Origin: Euonymus europaeus
Taxonomy: Eukaryota; Streptophyta; Magnoliopsida; Celastrales; Celastraceae
NCBI GenBank assembly: GCA_963580455.1
Contig: OY756969.1
Coordinates: 10,555,501 to 10,619,500 of the forward strand
Direction: 5' to 3'
Length of the DNA stretch: 64,000 nt
Of this stretch, positions 10,515 through 25,450 are shown piece after piece. Made by a program: the position numbers and the translations under genes. Position 1 is the first letter of the stretch, and every line of letters begins with the position of its first letter. The notes under the pieces are model-generated. The model did not search any database and was not told the origin of the DNA. It was given only the letters and a program-made list of their open reading frames with translations.

Positions 10515-13500
10515 CTATAGAGAGAGTTGAGCAACTTCAGACAATCAAAGTTGCACGGCGTACACTTTTTATTGTTCTTCTATGTCAAATTTTCCGAGAA
10601 TAAGCTTCAATGATTATTTCGATGCCAAAACATCAACTTTTTATGACAATTTGACAAAACCGTTAAAAGCCCCTCCATAGAGAGAGTTGAGCAACATCGG
10701 ACCATTAAAGTTGCTCGGCGTAGACTTTTTATTGTTGTCTTATGTCAAATTTTATGAGTACAAGCTCCATAGATTATTTCCATGCCAAAACCCAAACTTT
10801 GTATCACAAATGGATAAAATCGTAAAAGACTCTTCCATGGATAGAATTGAGTAATTCTGAATCATCAACGTTGATAGGTATGCACTTTTTATTGTTTTTT
10901 TTGTCCAAAATTGTCAGTCTTCGCTTCATAGATTGTTTTGTTGTCAAGACAACCAATTTCGTTCTAAATTGGGCAAAACTATTAAAAACACCTCCAACAG
11001 GAGAGTTGAAAAATTTTGGACTGTCAAAGTTGCTCGGTGTACAACTTTTATTGTTCTTCCGTGTCACATTTTATGAGTATAAGCATCCAAGACTATGTCG
11101 ATTCCAAAACACCAACTTCCTATGGCAAATGGACAAAACCGTTAAAAGCTCCTCCATAAAGAGAGTTGAGCAACTTCTGATCATCAAAGTTGCTCGGTGT
11201 ACACTTTTTATTGTTCTTCTTCGTCAAATTTTATTAGTATAAGCTTCCATGATTATTTCGATGCCAAAACAGCATCATTCTATGACAAATTGACAAAATC
11301 ATTAAAAGCTCATCCATATAGAGAGTTGAGCAACATCGAACCATCAAAGTTGCTCGGTGTACACTTTTTATTGTTCTTCTATGTCACATTTTACGAGTAT
11401 AAGCTTCCATGATTATTTCGATGCCAAAACAGCAACTTTCTATGCCAAATTGACAAAACCGTTAAAAGCTTCTCCCTAGAGAGAATTGAGCAACATCGGA
11501 CCATAAAAGTTCCTCGATGTACAACTTTTACTGTTTTTCTATGTCAAATTTTATGAGTATAGGCTTCCTAGATTATTTCGATGCCCAAACCCTAACTTTC
11601 TATGACAAATCGGCAAAATCATTAAATGCTCCTCCACAGAGAGAGTTGAGCATCTTCAGACCATCAAAGTTGCCCGGTGTACACTTTTTATTGTTCTTCT
11701 ATGTCAAATTTTATGACTATCAGCTTCCTAGATTATTTTGATTCCAAGACACCAACGTTCTATGACAAATGGACAAAACCATTAAAAGCTCCTCCATAGA
11801 GAGAGTTGAGCAACCTCGGAGCCTCAAAGTTGCTCGGTATACACTTTTTATTGTTCTTCTATTTCAAATTTTATGAGTATAAGCTTCTAAGATTATTTCG
11901 ATGCCAAAACATTACCTTTCTACGAGAATTGGACAGAAATCGTTAAAAGCTACTCCACAGAGAGAGTTGAGCAACTTTGGCCATCAAAGGTTCTTGGTGT
12001 ACCCTTTTTATTGTTCTTTTATGTCAAATTTTATGAATATAGGCTTCCTAGATTAGTTCGATGCCAAACCCCAAACTTTCTATGAGAAATGGACAAAATC
12101 ATTAAAAGCTCCTCCATAGAGAGAGTTGAGCAACTTCAGACAATCAAAGTTGCACGGCGTACACTTTTTAATGTTCTTCTATGTCAAATTTTAGGAGTAT
12201 AGGCTTCCTAGATTATTTCGATGCAAAAACCCAAACTTTCTATGAGAAACGGACAAAATCGTTAAAAGCTCCTACATAGAGAGAGTTGAGCAACTTCGGA
12301 CCATCAAAGTTGATCGGTGTACACTTTTTATTGTTCTTCTACGTCAAATTTTACGAGTATAAGCTTCAATGATTATTTTGATGCCAAAACACCAACTTTT
12401 TATGACAAATTGACAAAACCGTTGAAAGCCCCTCCATAGAGAGAGTTGAGCAACTTTGGACCATAAAAGTTGCTCGGGTTACACTTTTTAGTGTTCTTCT
12501 GTGTCAAATTTTATGAGTATAGGCTTCCTAGATTATTTCGATGCCAAAACCCCAACTTTCTATGAGAAATGGAAAAAATCGTTAAAAGCTCCTCCATAGA
12601 GAAAGTTGAGCAACTTCGGACCATCAAAGTTGCTCGGTGTACACTTTTTATTGTTCTTCTATGTCAATTTTTTTGTGTATAGGCTTCCTAGATTATTTCA
12701 ATGCCCAAGGCCCAACTTTCTATGACAAATGTACAAAATCGTTAAATGCTCCTCCATAGAGAGAGTTGAGCAACTTCAGACCATCAAAGTTGCTCGGTGT
12801 ACACATTTTATTATTCCTCTATGTCAAATTTTATGAGTATAGGCTTCCTAGATTATTTCAATGCCAAAATCCCAACTTTCTACGGCAAATGGATAAAATC
12901 GTTAAAAGCTCCTCCATAGAGATAGTTGAGCAACTTTGGACCATGAAAGTTACTCGGTGTACACTTTTTATTGTTCTTCTATGTCAAATTTTATGAGTAT
13001 AAGCTTCCATGATTTTATCGATGCCAAAACACCAACATTCTATGAAAAATTGACAACACCGTTAAAAGCTCCTCCATAGAGGGAATTGAGTAACATCGGA
13101 CCATGAAAAATGCTCAATGTACACGTTTTATTGTTCTTCTATGTCAAATTTTATGAGTATAGTCTTCCTAGATTGTTTCAATGTCAAACCACAACTTTCT
13201 ATGAGAAATGGACAAAATTGTTAGAAGCTCCTCCATAGAGAGAGTTGAGCAACCTCGGACCATCAAAGTTTCTCGGTGTACACTTTTTTATTGTTCTTCT
13301 ATGTCAAATTTTATGAGTATAGTCTTCCTAGATTATTTCGATGCCAAACCACAACTTTCTATGCGAAATAGACAAAATTGTTAAAATCTTCTCCATAGAG
13401 AGAGTTGAGAATTTTCGAACCATCAAAGTTGCTCTGTGTACACTTTTTATTATTTTCTTATGTCAAATTCTATGAGTACAAGCTCCATAGATTATTTCGA

Positions 13501-16500
13501 TGCCAAAACCCAAACTTTGTATCACAAATGGGTAAAATCGTTAAAGACTCTTCCATGGATAGAATTGAGTAATTCTGAATCATCAACGTTGATAGGTATG
13601 CACTTTTTATTGTTTCTTCAAGTCCAAATTTAACAGTCTTCGCTTCATAGATTGTTTTGTTATCAAGACAACCAATTTCGTTCTAAATTGGGCAAAACTA
13701 TTAAAAACATCTCCAACGGGAAAGTTGAACAATTTCGGACTATCAATGTTACTCGTTGTACACCTTTTAATGTTCTTCAGTGTCACATTTTATGAATATA
13801 TTTCGATGCCAAAACACCAACTTCCTGTGACAAATTGACAAAACCGTTAAAAGCTCCTCCATAGAGAGAGTTGAGCAACTTCGGACCATAAAAGTTGCTC
13901 GGGGTACACTTTCTAGTGTTCTTCTATGTCAAATTTTATGAGTACAGGCTTCCAAGATTATTTTGGTGCAAAAAACCCCAACTTTCTATGAGAAATGGAC
14001 AAAATCGTTAAAAGCTTCTCCAGAGAGAGAGTTGAGCAACTTCGAACCATCAAAGTTGCTCGGTGTACACTTTTTATTGTTCTTCTATGAGAAATTTTAT
14101 GAGTATAGGCTTCCTAGATTATTTCGATGCCCAAAGCCCAACTTTCTATGACAAATGTACAAAATCGTTAAAAACTCCTCCATAGAGAGAGTTAAGATAC
14201 TTTAGACCATCAAAGTTGCTTGGTGCCCACTTTTTATTATTCCTCTATGTCAAATTTTATGAGTATAGGCATCCTGGATTATTTCCATGCCAAAATCCCA
14301 ACTTTCTACGGCGAATGGATAAAATCGTTAAAAGCTCCTCCATAGAGAGACTTGACCAACTTCGGACCGTGAAAGTTACTCGGTGTACGCTTTTTATTGT
14401 TCTTCTATGTCAAATTTTATGAGTATAAGCTTCCATGATTTTATCGATGCCAAAACACCAATTTTCTATGACAAATTGACAAAATCGTTAAAAGCTTCTC
14501 CATAGAGAGACTTGAGCAACTTCGGACCGTAAAAGTTGCTCGGTGTACACTTTTTATTGTTCTTCTATGTCACATTTTACGAGTATCAGCTTCAATGATT
14601 ATTTCGATGCCAAAACACCAACTTTCTATGACAAATTGACAAAACCATTAAAAGCTCCTCCATAGAGAGAATTGAGCAACATCGGACCATCAAATTTGCT
14701 CGGGGTACACTTTTTATTATTTTTCTATGTTAAATTTTATGAGTATAGGCTTCTTCGATTATTTCGATTCCAAAACACCAACTTCCTATGACAAATTGAC
14801 AAAACCGTAAAAAGCTCCTCCATAGAGAGAGTTGAGCAACTTCGGACCGTAAAAGTTGCTCGGGGTTACACTTTTTAGTGTTCTTCTATGTAAAATTTTA
14901 TGAGTATAGGCTTCCTAGATTATTTCGGTGCCAAAATCCCAACTTTCTATGAGAAATGGACAAAATCGTTAAAACCTCCTGCATAGAGAGAGTTGAGCAA
15001 CTTCGGACCATCAAAGTTGCTTGGTATACACTTTTTATTGTTCTTCTATGTGAAATTTTATGAGTATAGGCTTCCTAGATTATTTCGATGCCCAAAGCCC
15101 AACTTTCTATGACAAATGTACAAAATCGTTAAAAGCTCCTCTGTATAGAGAGCTGAACAACTTTGGACCATCAAAGTTGCTCGGTGTACACTTTTTAATG
15201 TTCTTCTATTTCAAATTTTACAAGTATAAGCTTCCAAGATTATTTCGATGCCAAAAGACCACCTTTCTATTAGAATTGGGAAAAAACTGTTAAAAGCATC
15301 TCCATAGAGAGAGTTGAGCAACTTCGGACCATCAAAGTTGCACGGTGTACACCTTTTATTGTTCTTTTGTGTCACATTTTACGAGTATAAGCTTCCAAGA
15401 CTATTTCGATGCCAAAACACCAACTTCTTATGACAAATGGACAAAACCATTAAAAGCTCCTCAATAGAAAGAGTTGAGCAACTTCGGACCATCAAAGTTG
15501 CTCGGTGTACACTTTTATTGTTCTTCTATGTCAAATTTTATGAGTATAGGCTTCCTAGATTATTTCGATTCCAAAACCCCAACTTTCTATGACAAATGGA
15601 CAAAACTGTTAAAAGCTCCTCCATAGAGAGAGTTGAGCAACTTCGGACCATCAAAGTTGCTCGGTGTACACTTTTTATTGTTCTTCTATGTAACATTTTA
15701 TGAGTATAGTCTTCCTAGATTGTTTCGATGCCAAACCACAGCTTTCTATGAGAAATGGACAAAATTGTTAAAAGCTCCTCCATAGAGAGAGTTGAGCAAC
15801 TTCGGACCATCAAAGTTGCACGGTGTACACTTTTTATTGTTGTTCTTTGTCAAATTTTATGAGTACACGCTTCCTAGATTATTTCGATGCCCAAACCCCA
15901 ACTTTCTATGAAAAATGGACAAAATCGTTAAAAGCTCCTCCATACAGAGAGTTGAACAACTTCAAACCATTAAAGTTGCTCGGTGTACACTTTTTATTGT
16001 TCTTCTATGTCAAATTTTATTGGTATAGGCTTTATAGATTATTTCGATGAAAAACACTAATTTTCTATGACAAATAGATAAAATAATTAAAAGCTCCTCC
16101 ATAGAGAGTGTTGAGAAATTCCGAACCATTAAAGTTGCTCGGCGTACACTTTTTATTGTTCTCTTATGTCAAATTTTACGAGTGCAAGCTCTATAATTTA
16201 TTTCGATGCCAAAACCCAAACTTTGTATCACAAAAGGATAAAATCGTTAAAAGCTCCTCCATAGAGAGAGTTGAGCAACTTCACAACATCAAAGTTGCTC
16301 GGTGTACAATTTTTTTTGTTCTTCTATGTCAAATTTTATGAGTATAGGCTTCCTAGATTATTACGATGCCCAAACCCCAACTTTCTTTGACAAATGGACA
16401 AAATCATTAAAAGCTCCTCCATATAGAGAGTTGAGCAACTTCGGACCATCAGAGTTGCTCGGTGCACACTTTTTAACGTACTTCTATGTCAAATTTTATG

Positions 16501-16900
16501 AGTATAGGCTTTCTAGATTATTTCGATGCCAAAACCCCAACTTTATATGAGAAATAAGCAAAATAATTAAAAGCTCCTCCATAGAGAGAGTTGATCAACT
16601 CCGGACCATCAAAGTTGCTCGGTGTACACTTTTTATTGTTCTTCTCTGTCAAATTTTATGAGTATACGCTTCCTAGATTATTTCGATGCTCAAACCCCAA
16701 CTTTCTATGAAAAATGGACAAAATCGTTAAATGCTCCTCCATAGAGAGAGTTGAGCAAGTTCAGACCATCGAAGTTGCTCAGTGTACACTTTTTATTGTT
16801 CTTCTATGTCAAATTTTATGAGTATAGACTTTCTAGGTTATTTCGATGACAAAACACTATTTTTCAATGACAAATAGACAAAATCATTAAAAGCTCCTCC
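10515..16900 (+). repeat. Irregular satellite domain right of the retroelement
   Basis: About 40 monomers with few variant-monomer copies (CATGG at 10836 and 13554), so long runs are canonical. The stretch around 12.7-14.7 kb resembles 21.4-23.3 kb (offset about 8.7 kb), for example the monomers with TTATTATTCCTCTATG and the ATGATTTTATCGATGCC monomer. One monomer near 13,795 lacks about 13 bp around AAGCTTCCAAGAC. No gene is seen. Confidence 0.75.
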
Positions 16901-18271
16901 ATAGAGAGAGGTGAGAAATTCCGAACCATGAAAGTTGCTCGGTGTACACTTGTTATTGTTCTCTTATGTCAAATTTTACGAGTACAAGCTCAATAGATTA
17001 TTTCGATGCCAAAACTCCAACTTTGTATCACAAATGGATAAAATCGTTAAAGACTCTTCCATGGATAGAATTGAGTAATTCTGAATCATCAACGATGATA
17101 GGTATGCACTTTTTATTGTTTTTTTAAGTCCAAATTTAACAATTTTCGCTTCATAGATTGTTTTGTTCTCAAGACAACCAATTTCGTTCTAAACTGGGCA
17201 AAACAATTAAAAACACATCCAACGGGACAGTTGAACAATTTCGGACTGTCAAAGTTGCTTTGTGTACACCTTTTACTGTTCCTCTATGTCACATTTTACG
17301 AGTATAAGCTTCCAAGACTATTTCGATGCCAAAACACCAACTTCCTATGACAAATGGACAAAACCGTTAAAAGCTCTTCCATAGAGAGAGTTGAGCAATT
17401 TCGGACCTTCAAAAGTGGCTCGGTGTAGACTTTTTATTGTTCTTCTATGTCAAATTTTATGAGTATGGGCTTTCTAGATTTTTTCGATGCCCAAACCCCA
17501 ACTTTAAATGACAAATGGACAAAATCATTAAAAGCTCCTCCATAGAGATAGTTGAGCAACTTCGGACCATCAAAATTGCTCAGTGTACACGTTTTATTGT
17601 TCTTCTATGTCAAATTTTATGAGTATAGGCTTCCTAGATTATTTCGATGCCCAAACCCCAACTTTCTTTGAATAATAGACAAAATCGTTAAAAGCTCCTC
17701 CACAGAGAGAGTTGAGCAACTTTAGACCATTAAAGTTGCTCGGTGTACACTTTTTATTGTTCTTCTATGTCAAATTTTATGAGTATAGGCTTTCTAGATT
17801 ATTTCGATACCAAAATACTAATTTTCTTTTACAAATAGACAAAATTATTAAAAGCTCCTCCATAGAGAGAGGTGAGAAATTCCGAACCATCAAAGTTGAT
17901 CTGTGTACACTTTTTATTGTTCTCTTATGTCAAATTTTATGAGTACAAGCCCCATAGATTATTTCGATGGCAAAACTCCAACTTTGTATTACAAATGGAT
18001 GAAATCGTTAAAGACTCTTCCATGGATAGAATTGAGTAATTCTGAATCATCAACGTTGATAGGTATGCACTTTTTATTGTTTTTTTACATCCAAATTTAC
18101 CAGTCTTCGCGTCATAGATTGTTTTGTTCTCAAGACAACCAATTTCATTCTAAATTGGGCAAAACAATTAAAAACATCTCCAACAGGGCAGTTGAACAAT
18201 TTCGGACTGTCACAGTTGCTCGGTGAACACCTTTTATTGTTCTTCCATGTCACATTTTACGAAATCATGAT

Positions 18272-18315
18272 TATTTCGATGAGTATAAACTTCCATGATT
18301 ATACACATCGAAATA
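18272..18315. repeat. Fold-back monomer, copy 1
   Basis: An inverted piece of monomer lies beside its direct version: an arm containing TTTCGATGAGTATAA is followed after 10 bases by its near reverse complement. There is one mismatch (CACATCG against the expected CTCATCG). The same structure, with perfect arms, is at 37957-38000. Confidence 0.8.
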
Positions 18316-18607
18316 TGTCAAATATAATGAGTATAAGCTTCCATAATTATTTCGATGCCAAAACACCAACTTTCTATGACAAATTGACAAAATCATTAAA
18401 AGCCCCTCCATAGAGAGAGTTGAGCAACTTTACACCATAAAAGTTGCTAGGTGTACACTTTTTATTGTTCTTCTATGTCACATTTTACAAGTATAAGCTT
18501 CCAAGACAATGTCGATGCCAAAACACCAACTTCCTATGACAAAAGGACAAAACCGTTAAAGGCTCCTTCATAGAGAGAGTTGAGCAACTTCGGACCATCA
18601 AAGTTGA

Positions 18608-18621
18608 CAAAGTTAACTTTG
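18608..18621. repeat. 14-bp palindrome CAAAGTTAACTTTG, copy 1
   Basis: Perfect self-complementary sequence that replaces the usual GCTCGGTGTACACTTTT part of the monomer. Wider arms ATCAAAGTT and AACTTTGAT flank it. The second copy is at 38292-38305. Confidence 0.8.
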
Positions 18622-21600
18622 ATTGTTCTTCTATGTCAAATTTTATGAGTATAGCTTTCCTAGATTATTTTGATGCTAAAACCCAACTTTAAATGACAAA
18701 TGGATAAAATCGTTAAAAGCTCCTGCATAGAGAGAGTTGAGCAACTTCAGACCATCAAAGTTGCTCGGTGTACATTTTTTATTGTTCTTCTATGTCAAAT
18801 TTTATGAGTATAGGATTTCTAGATTATTTCAATGACCAAAACACTAACTTTCTATGAAAAATAGACAAAATCGTTAAAAGCTCCTCCATAGAGAGAGTTG
18901 AGAAATTCCGAACCATCAAAGTTGCTCGGCGTACACTTTTTATTGTTCTCTTATGTCAAATTTTACGAGTACAAGCTCCATAGATTATTGCGATGCGAAA
19001 ACCCCAACTTTGTATCACAAATGGATAAAATCGTTAAGGACTCTTCCATGGATAGAATTGAGTAATTTTGAATCATCAACGTTGATAGATATGCACTTTT
19101 ATTTTTTTTTATGTCCAAATTTACCAGTCTTCGATTCATAGATTGTTTTGTTGTCTGGACAACCAATTTCGTTCTAAATTGGACCAAACTATTAAAAAAC
19201 ACCTCCAATGGGAGAGTTGTACAATTTCAGACTGTCAAAGTTGCTCGGTGTACACCTTTTATTGTTCTTCTGTGTCACATTTTATGAGTATAAGCTTCTA
19301 AGACTATTTCGATGACAAAACACCAACTTCCTATGACAAATGGACAAAACCGTTAAAAGCACCTCCATAGAGAGAGTTGAGAAACCTCGGACCATAAAAG
19401 TTGCTCGGTGTACACTTTTTATTGTTCTTCTATGTCAAATTTTATGAGTATAGGCTTCCTACATTATTTCGATGTCAAAACCCAAGTTTCTATGACAAAT
19501 AGACAAAACCGTTAAAAGATCCTCCATAGAGAGAGTTGAGCAACTTCGGACCATCAAAGTTGCTCGGTGTACAATTTTTATTGTTCTTCTATGTCAAATT
19601 TTATGAGTATAAGCTTCCATGATTATTTTGATGCCAAAACACCAACTTTCCATGACAAATTGACAAAATCGTTAAAAGCTCCTCCATAGAGAGAGTTAAA
19701 CAACTTTGGACCATAAAAGTTTCTCTGTGTACACTTTTTATTGTTCTTCTATGTCACATTTTACGAGTATAAGCTTCCATAATTATTTTGATGCCAAAAC
19801 ACTAACTTTCTATGTCAAATTAACAAAACCGTTAAAAGCTTCTCCATAGAGAGAGTTGGGGAACTTCGGACCATCAAAGTTGCTCAGGTTACAATTTTTA
19901 TTGTTCTTCTATGTCAAATTATATGAGTATAGGCTTCCTAGATTCTTTCGATGCTAAAACCCCAACTTTCTATGACAAATGAACAAAATCGTTAAAAGCT
20001 CCTCCATAGAGAGAGTTGAGCAACTTCAGACCATCAAAGTTGCACGGTGTACACTTTTTATTGTTCTTCTACGTCAAATTTTATGAGTATAGGCTGCCTA
20101 GATTATTTCAATGCTAAAACACCACCTTTCTATGAGAATTGGGCAAAAACCATTAAAAGCTACTTCATAGAGAGAGTTGAGCAACTTCTGACCATTAAAG
20201 TTGCTCGGTGTACACTTTTTATTGTTCTTCTGCATCGAATTTTATGAGTATAGGCTTTCTAGATTATTTCGATGCCAAAGCAATAACTTTCTATGACAAT
20301 TAGACAAAATCGTTAAAAGCTCCTCCATAAAGAGAGTTGAGAAATTCCGAACCATCAAAGTTGCTCAGCGTACACTTTTTGTTGTTCTCTTATGTCAAAT
20401 TTTATGAGTACAAGCTCCATAGATTATTTTGATGCCAAAACCCAACTTTGTATCACAAATGGATAAAATCTTTAAAGACTCTTCCATGGATAGAATTGGG
20501 TAATTCTGAATGATGAACGTTGATAGGTATGCACTTTTTATTATTTTTTATGAGCAAATTTAACAGTCTTCGCTTCATAGATTGTTTTGTTGTCAAGACA
20601 ACCAATTTCATTCTAAATTGTTCAAAACTATTAAAAACTCCTCCAACGGGAGAGTTGAACAACTTCGGACTGTCAAAGTTGCTCGGTGTACACCTTTTAT
20701 TGTTCTTTTGTGTCACAATTTACGAGTATAAGCTTCATAGACTATTTCGAAGTCAAAACATCAACTTCCTATGAGAAATGGAGAAAACCGTTAAAAGCTC
20801 CTACATAAAGAGAATTGAGCAATTCCAAACCATCAAAATGGCTCGGTGTACACCTTTTATTGTTCTTCTGTGTCACATTTTACGGGTATAAGCTTCCAAG
20901 ACTATTTCGATGTCAAAACATCAACTTCCTATGACAAATGGACAAAACTGCTAAAAGCTCCTACATAGTGAGAGTTGAGCAACTTCGGACCATCAAAGTT
21001 GCTCGGTGTACACTTTTTATTGTTCTTCTATGTCAAATTTTATTAGTATAAACTTCCATGATTATTTCGATGCCAAAACAGCATCATTCTATGACAAATT
21101 GACAAAATCATTAAAAGCTCATCCATATAGAGAGTTGAGCAACATCGAACCATCAAAGTTGCTCGGTGTACACTTTTTATTGTTCTTCTATGTCACATTT
21201 TACGAGTATAAGCTTCCATGATTATTTTGATGCCAAAACACCAACTTTCTATGACAAATTGACAAAACCGTTAAAAGCTCCTCCACAGAGAGAGTTGAGC
21301 AACTTCGGACCATCAAAGTTGCTCAGGATACACTTTTTATTGTTCTTCTATGTCAAATTTTATGAGTATAGGATTTCTAGATTATTTCTATGACCAAAAC
21401 ACTAACTTTCTATGACAAATAGACAAAATCGTTAAAAGCTCCTCCATAGAGAGAGTTAAGAAACTTCAGACCATCAAAGTTGCTTGGTGTACACTTTTTA
21501 TTATTCCTCTATGTCAAAATTTATTTGTATAGGCTTCCTAGATTATTTCAATGCCAAGATCCCAACTTTCTACGGCAATTGGATAAAATCGTTAAAAGCT

Positions 21601-22009
21601 CCTCCATAGAGATAGTTGAGCAACTTTGGACCATGAAAGTTACTCGGTATACACTTTTTATTGTTCTTCTATGTCCAATTTTATGAGTATAAGCTTCCAT
21701 GATTTTATCGATGCAAAAACACCAACTTTTCTATGACAAATTGACAAAACCATTAAAAGCTTCTCCATAGAGAGAATTGAGCAACATCGGACCATGAAAG
21801 TTGCTCGAAGTACACCTTTTATTGTTCTTCTATGTCAAATTTTATGAGTATAGTCTTCCTAGATTGGTTCGATGTCGAACCACAACTTTCTATGAGAAAT
21901 GGACAAAATTGTTAGAAGCTCCTCCATAGAGAGAGTTGAGCAACCTTAGACCATCAAACTTTCTCCGTGTACACTTTTTTATTGTTCCTCTCTGTCAAAT
22001 TTTATAAGT

Positions 22010-25000
22010 ATAGTCTTCCTAGATTATTTCGATGCCAAACCACAACTTTCTTTGAGAAATAGACAAAATCGTTAAAATCTTCTCCGTAGAGAGAGTTGAG
22101 AATTTTCAAACCATCAAAGTTGCTCAGCGTACACTTTTTATTGTTTTCTTATTTCAAATTTTATGGGCACAAGCTCCATAAATTATTTCGATGCCAAAAC
22201 CCAAACTTTGTATCACAAATGGATAAAATCGTTAATGACTCTTCCATGGATAGAATTGAGTAATTCTGAATCATCAACGTTGATAGGTACGCACTTTTTA
22301 TTGTTTCTTTATGTCCAAATTTACCAGTCTTCGCTTCATAGATTGTTTTGTTATCAAGACAACCAATTTCGTACTAAATTGGGCAAAACTATTAAAAACA
22401 TCTCCAACGGGAAAGTTGAACAATTTCGAACTATCAATGTTGCTCGTTGTACACCTTTTAATGTTCTTCAGTGTCACATTTTATGAGTAAAAGCTTTCAA
22501 GACTATTTTGATGCCAAAACACCAACTTCCTATGACAAATTGATAAAACCGTTAAACGCTCCTCCATAGAGAGAGTTGAGCAACTTCGGACCATAAAAGT
22601 TGCTCGGGGTACACTTTCTAGTGTTCTTCTATGTCAAATTTTATGAGTATAGGCTTCCTAGATTATTTTGGTGCCAAAACCCCAACTTTCTATGAGAAAT
22701 GGACAAAATCGTTAAAAGCTTCTCCATAGAGAGAGTTGAGCAACTTCAGACCATCAAAGTTGCTCGGTGTACACTTTTTATTGTTCTTCTATGTGAAATT
22801 TTATGAGTATAGGCTTCCTAGATTATTTCGATGCCCAAAGCCCAACTTCTATGACAAACGTATAAAATCGTTAAAAACACCTCCATAGAGAGAGTTAAGA
22901 TACTTTAGACCATCAAAGTTGCTTGGTGCCCACTTTTTATTATTCCTCTATGTCAAATTTTATAAGTATAGGCTTCCTAGATTATTTCCATGCCAAAATC
23001 CCAACATTCTACGGAAAATTGATAAAATCGTTAAAAGCTCCTCCATAGAGAGAGTTGAGCAACTTCGGACCATGAAAGATACTCGGTGTACGCTTTTTAC
23101 TGTTCTTCTATGTCAAATTTTATGAGTATAAGCTTCCATGATTTTATCGATGCCAAAACACCAACTTTCTATGACAAATTGACAAAATCGTTAAAAGCTC
23201 CTCCATAGAGAGACTTGAGCAACTTCGGACCGTAAAAGTTGCTCGGTGTACACTTTTTATTGTTCTTCTATGTCACATTTTACGAGTATCAGCTTCAATG
23301 ATTATTTCGATGCCAAAACACCAACTTTCTGTGACAAATTGACAAAATCGTTAAAAGCTCCTCCATAGAGTTAATTGAGCAATATCGGACCATCAAAGTT
23401 GCTCGGGGTACACTTTTTATTATTTTTCTATGTTAAATTTTATGAGTATAGGCTTCCTAGATTATTTCGATGCCAAAACACCAACTTTCTATTACAAATT
23501 GACAAAACCGTTAAAAGCTCCTCCATAGAGAGAATTGAGCAACATCGGACCATCAAAGTTGCTCGGGGTACACTTTTTATTATTTTTCTATGTCGAATTT
23601 TATGAGTATAGGCATCCTAGATTATTTCGATGCCAAAACACCAACTTTCTATGAGAAATAGACAAAATCGTTAAAATCTTCTCCATAGAGAGAGTTGAGA
23701 ATTTTCGAACCATCAAAGTTGCTCGGCGTACACTTTTTATTGTTTTCTTATTTCAAATTTTATGGGTACAAGCTCCATAGATTATTTCAATGCCAAAACC
23801 CAAACTTTGTATCACAAATGGATAAAATCGTTAATGACTCTTCCATGGATGGAATTGAGTAATTTTGAATCATCAACGTTGATAGGTACGCACTTTTTAT
23901 TGTTTCTTTATGTCCAAATTTAACAGTCTTCGCTTCATAGATTGTTTTGTTATCAAGACAACCAATTTCGTTTTAAATTGGGCAAAACTATTAAAAACAT
24001 CTCCAACGGGAAAGTTGAACAATTTCGAACTATCAATGTTGCTCGTTGTACACCTTTTAATGTTCTTCAGTGTCACATTTTATGAGTATAAGCTTCCAAG
24101 ACTATTTTGATGCCAAAACACCAACTTCCTATGACAAATTGACAAAACCGTTAAAAGCTCCTCCATAGAAAGAGTTGAGCAACTTCGGACCATAAAAGTT
24201 GCTCGGGGTACACTTTCTAGTGTTCTTCTATGTCAAATTTTATGAGTATAGGCTTCCTAGATTATTTTGGTGCCAAAACCCCAACTTTCTATGAGAAATG
24301 GACAAAATCGTTAAAAGCTTCTCCATAGAGAGAGTTGAGCAACTTCAGACCATCAAAGTTGCTCGGTGTACACTTTTTATTGTTCTTCTATGTGAAATTT
24401 TATGAGTATAGGCTTCCTAGATTATTTCGATGCCCAAAGCCCAACTTCTATGACAAACGTATAAAACCGTTAAAAACACCTCCATAGAGAGAGTTAAGAT
24501 ACTTTAGACCATCAAAGTTGCTTGGTGCCCACTTTTTATTATTCCTCTATGTCAAATTTTATGAGTATAGGCTTCCTAGATTATTTCCATGCCAAAATCC
24601 CAACTTTCTACGAAAAATGGATAAAATCGTTAAAAGCTCCTCCATAGAGAGAGTTGAGCAACTTCGGACCATGAAAGTTACTCGGTGTACGCTTTTTATT
24701 GTTCTTCTATGTCAAATTTTATGAGTATAAGCTTCCATGATTTTATCGATGCCAAAACACCAACTTTCTATGACAAATTGACAAAATCGTTAAAAACTTT
24801 TCCATAGAGAGACTTGAGCAACTTTGGACCGTAAAAGTTGCTCGGTGTACACTTTTTATTGTTCTTCTATGTCAAATTTTATGAGTATAAGCTTCCAAGA
24901 CTATTTTCATGCCAAAACACCAACTTCCTATGACAAATTGACAAAACCGTTAAAAGCTCTTCCATAGAGAGAGTTGAGCAACTTCGGACCATAAAAGTTG

Positions 25001-25450
25001 CTCGGGGTACACTTTCTAGTGTTCTTCTATGTCAAATTTTATGAGTATAGGCTTCCTAGATTATTTTGGTGCCAAAACCCCAACTTTCTATGAGAAATGG
25101 ACAAAATTGTTAGAAGCTCCTCCATAGAGAGAGTTGAGCAACCTCAGACCATCAAAGTTTCTCGGTGTACACTTTTTTATTGTTCTTCTCTGTCAAATTT
25201 TATGAGTATAGTCTTCCTATATTATTTCTATGCCAAACCACAACTTTCTATGAGAAATAGACAAAATCGTTAAAATCTTCTCCATAGAGAGAGTTGAGAA
25301 TTTTCAAACCATGAATGTTGCTCGGCGTACACTTTTTATTGTTTTCTTATTTCAAATTTTTTGGGTACAAGCTCCATAGATTATTTCGATGCCAAAACCC
25401 AAACTTTGTATCACAAATGGATAAAATCGTTAATGACTCTTCCATGGATA
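22010..25450 (+). repeat. 10-monomer higher-order repeat, ~1599 bp
   Basis: Variant-monomer marks at 22245, 23844 and 25443 are spaced exactly 1599 bp. Unit-specific variants include AATGACTCTTCCATGG, the TTGCTTGGTGCCCACTTTTTATTATTCC monomer type (near 22,920 and 24,520), and the TAGTGTTCTTC monomer. The same unit type is seen again at about 58.2-59.4 kb and, more diverged, near 13.4-14.5 kb. Confidence 0.87.

Larger units (their letters stand above)
16920..22010 (+). repeat. ~5.1-kb satellite segment, copy 1 of a long duplication
   Basis: Variant-monomer marks at 17060, 18021, 19047 and 20485 recur at 36745, 37706, 38732 and 40171, a constant offset of 19,685-19,686 bp. Private features are shared by the two copies: a fold-back monomer at 18272-18315, a 14-bp palindrome at 18608-18621 and the AGATTCTTTCGATGC monomer near 19.95 kb. 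Similarity fades upstream of about 16.9 kb and downstream of about 22.0 kb, where this copy runs into a different higher-order repeat. The two copies differ by scattered substitutions. Confidence 0.88.
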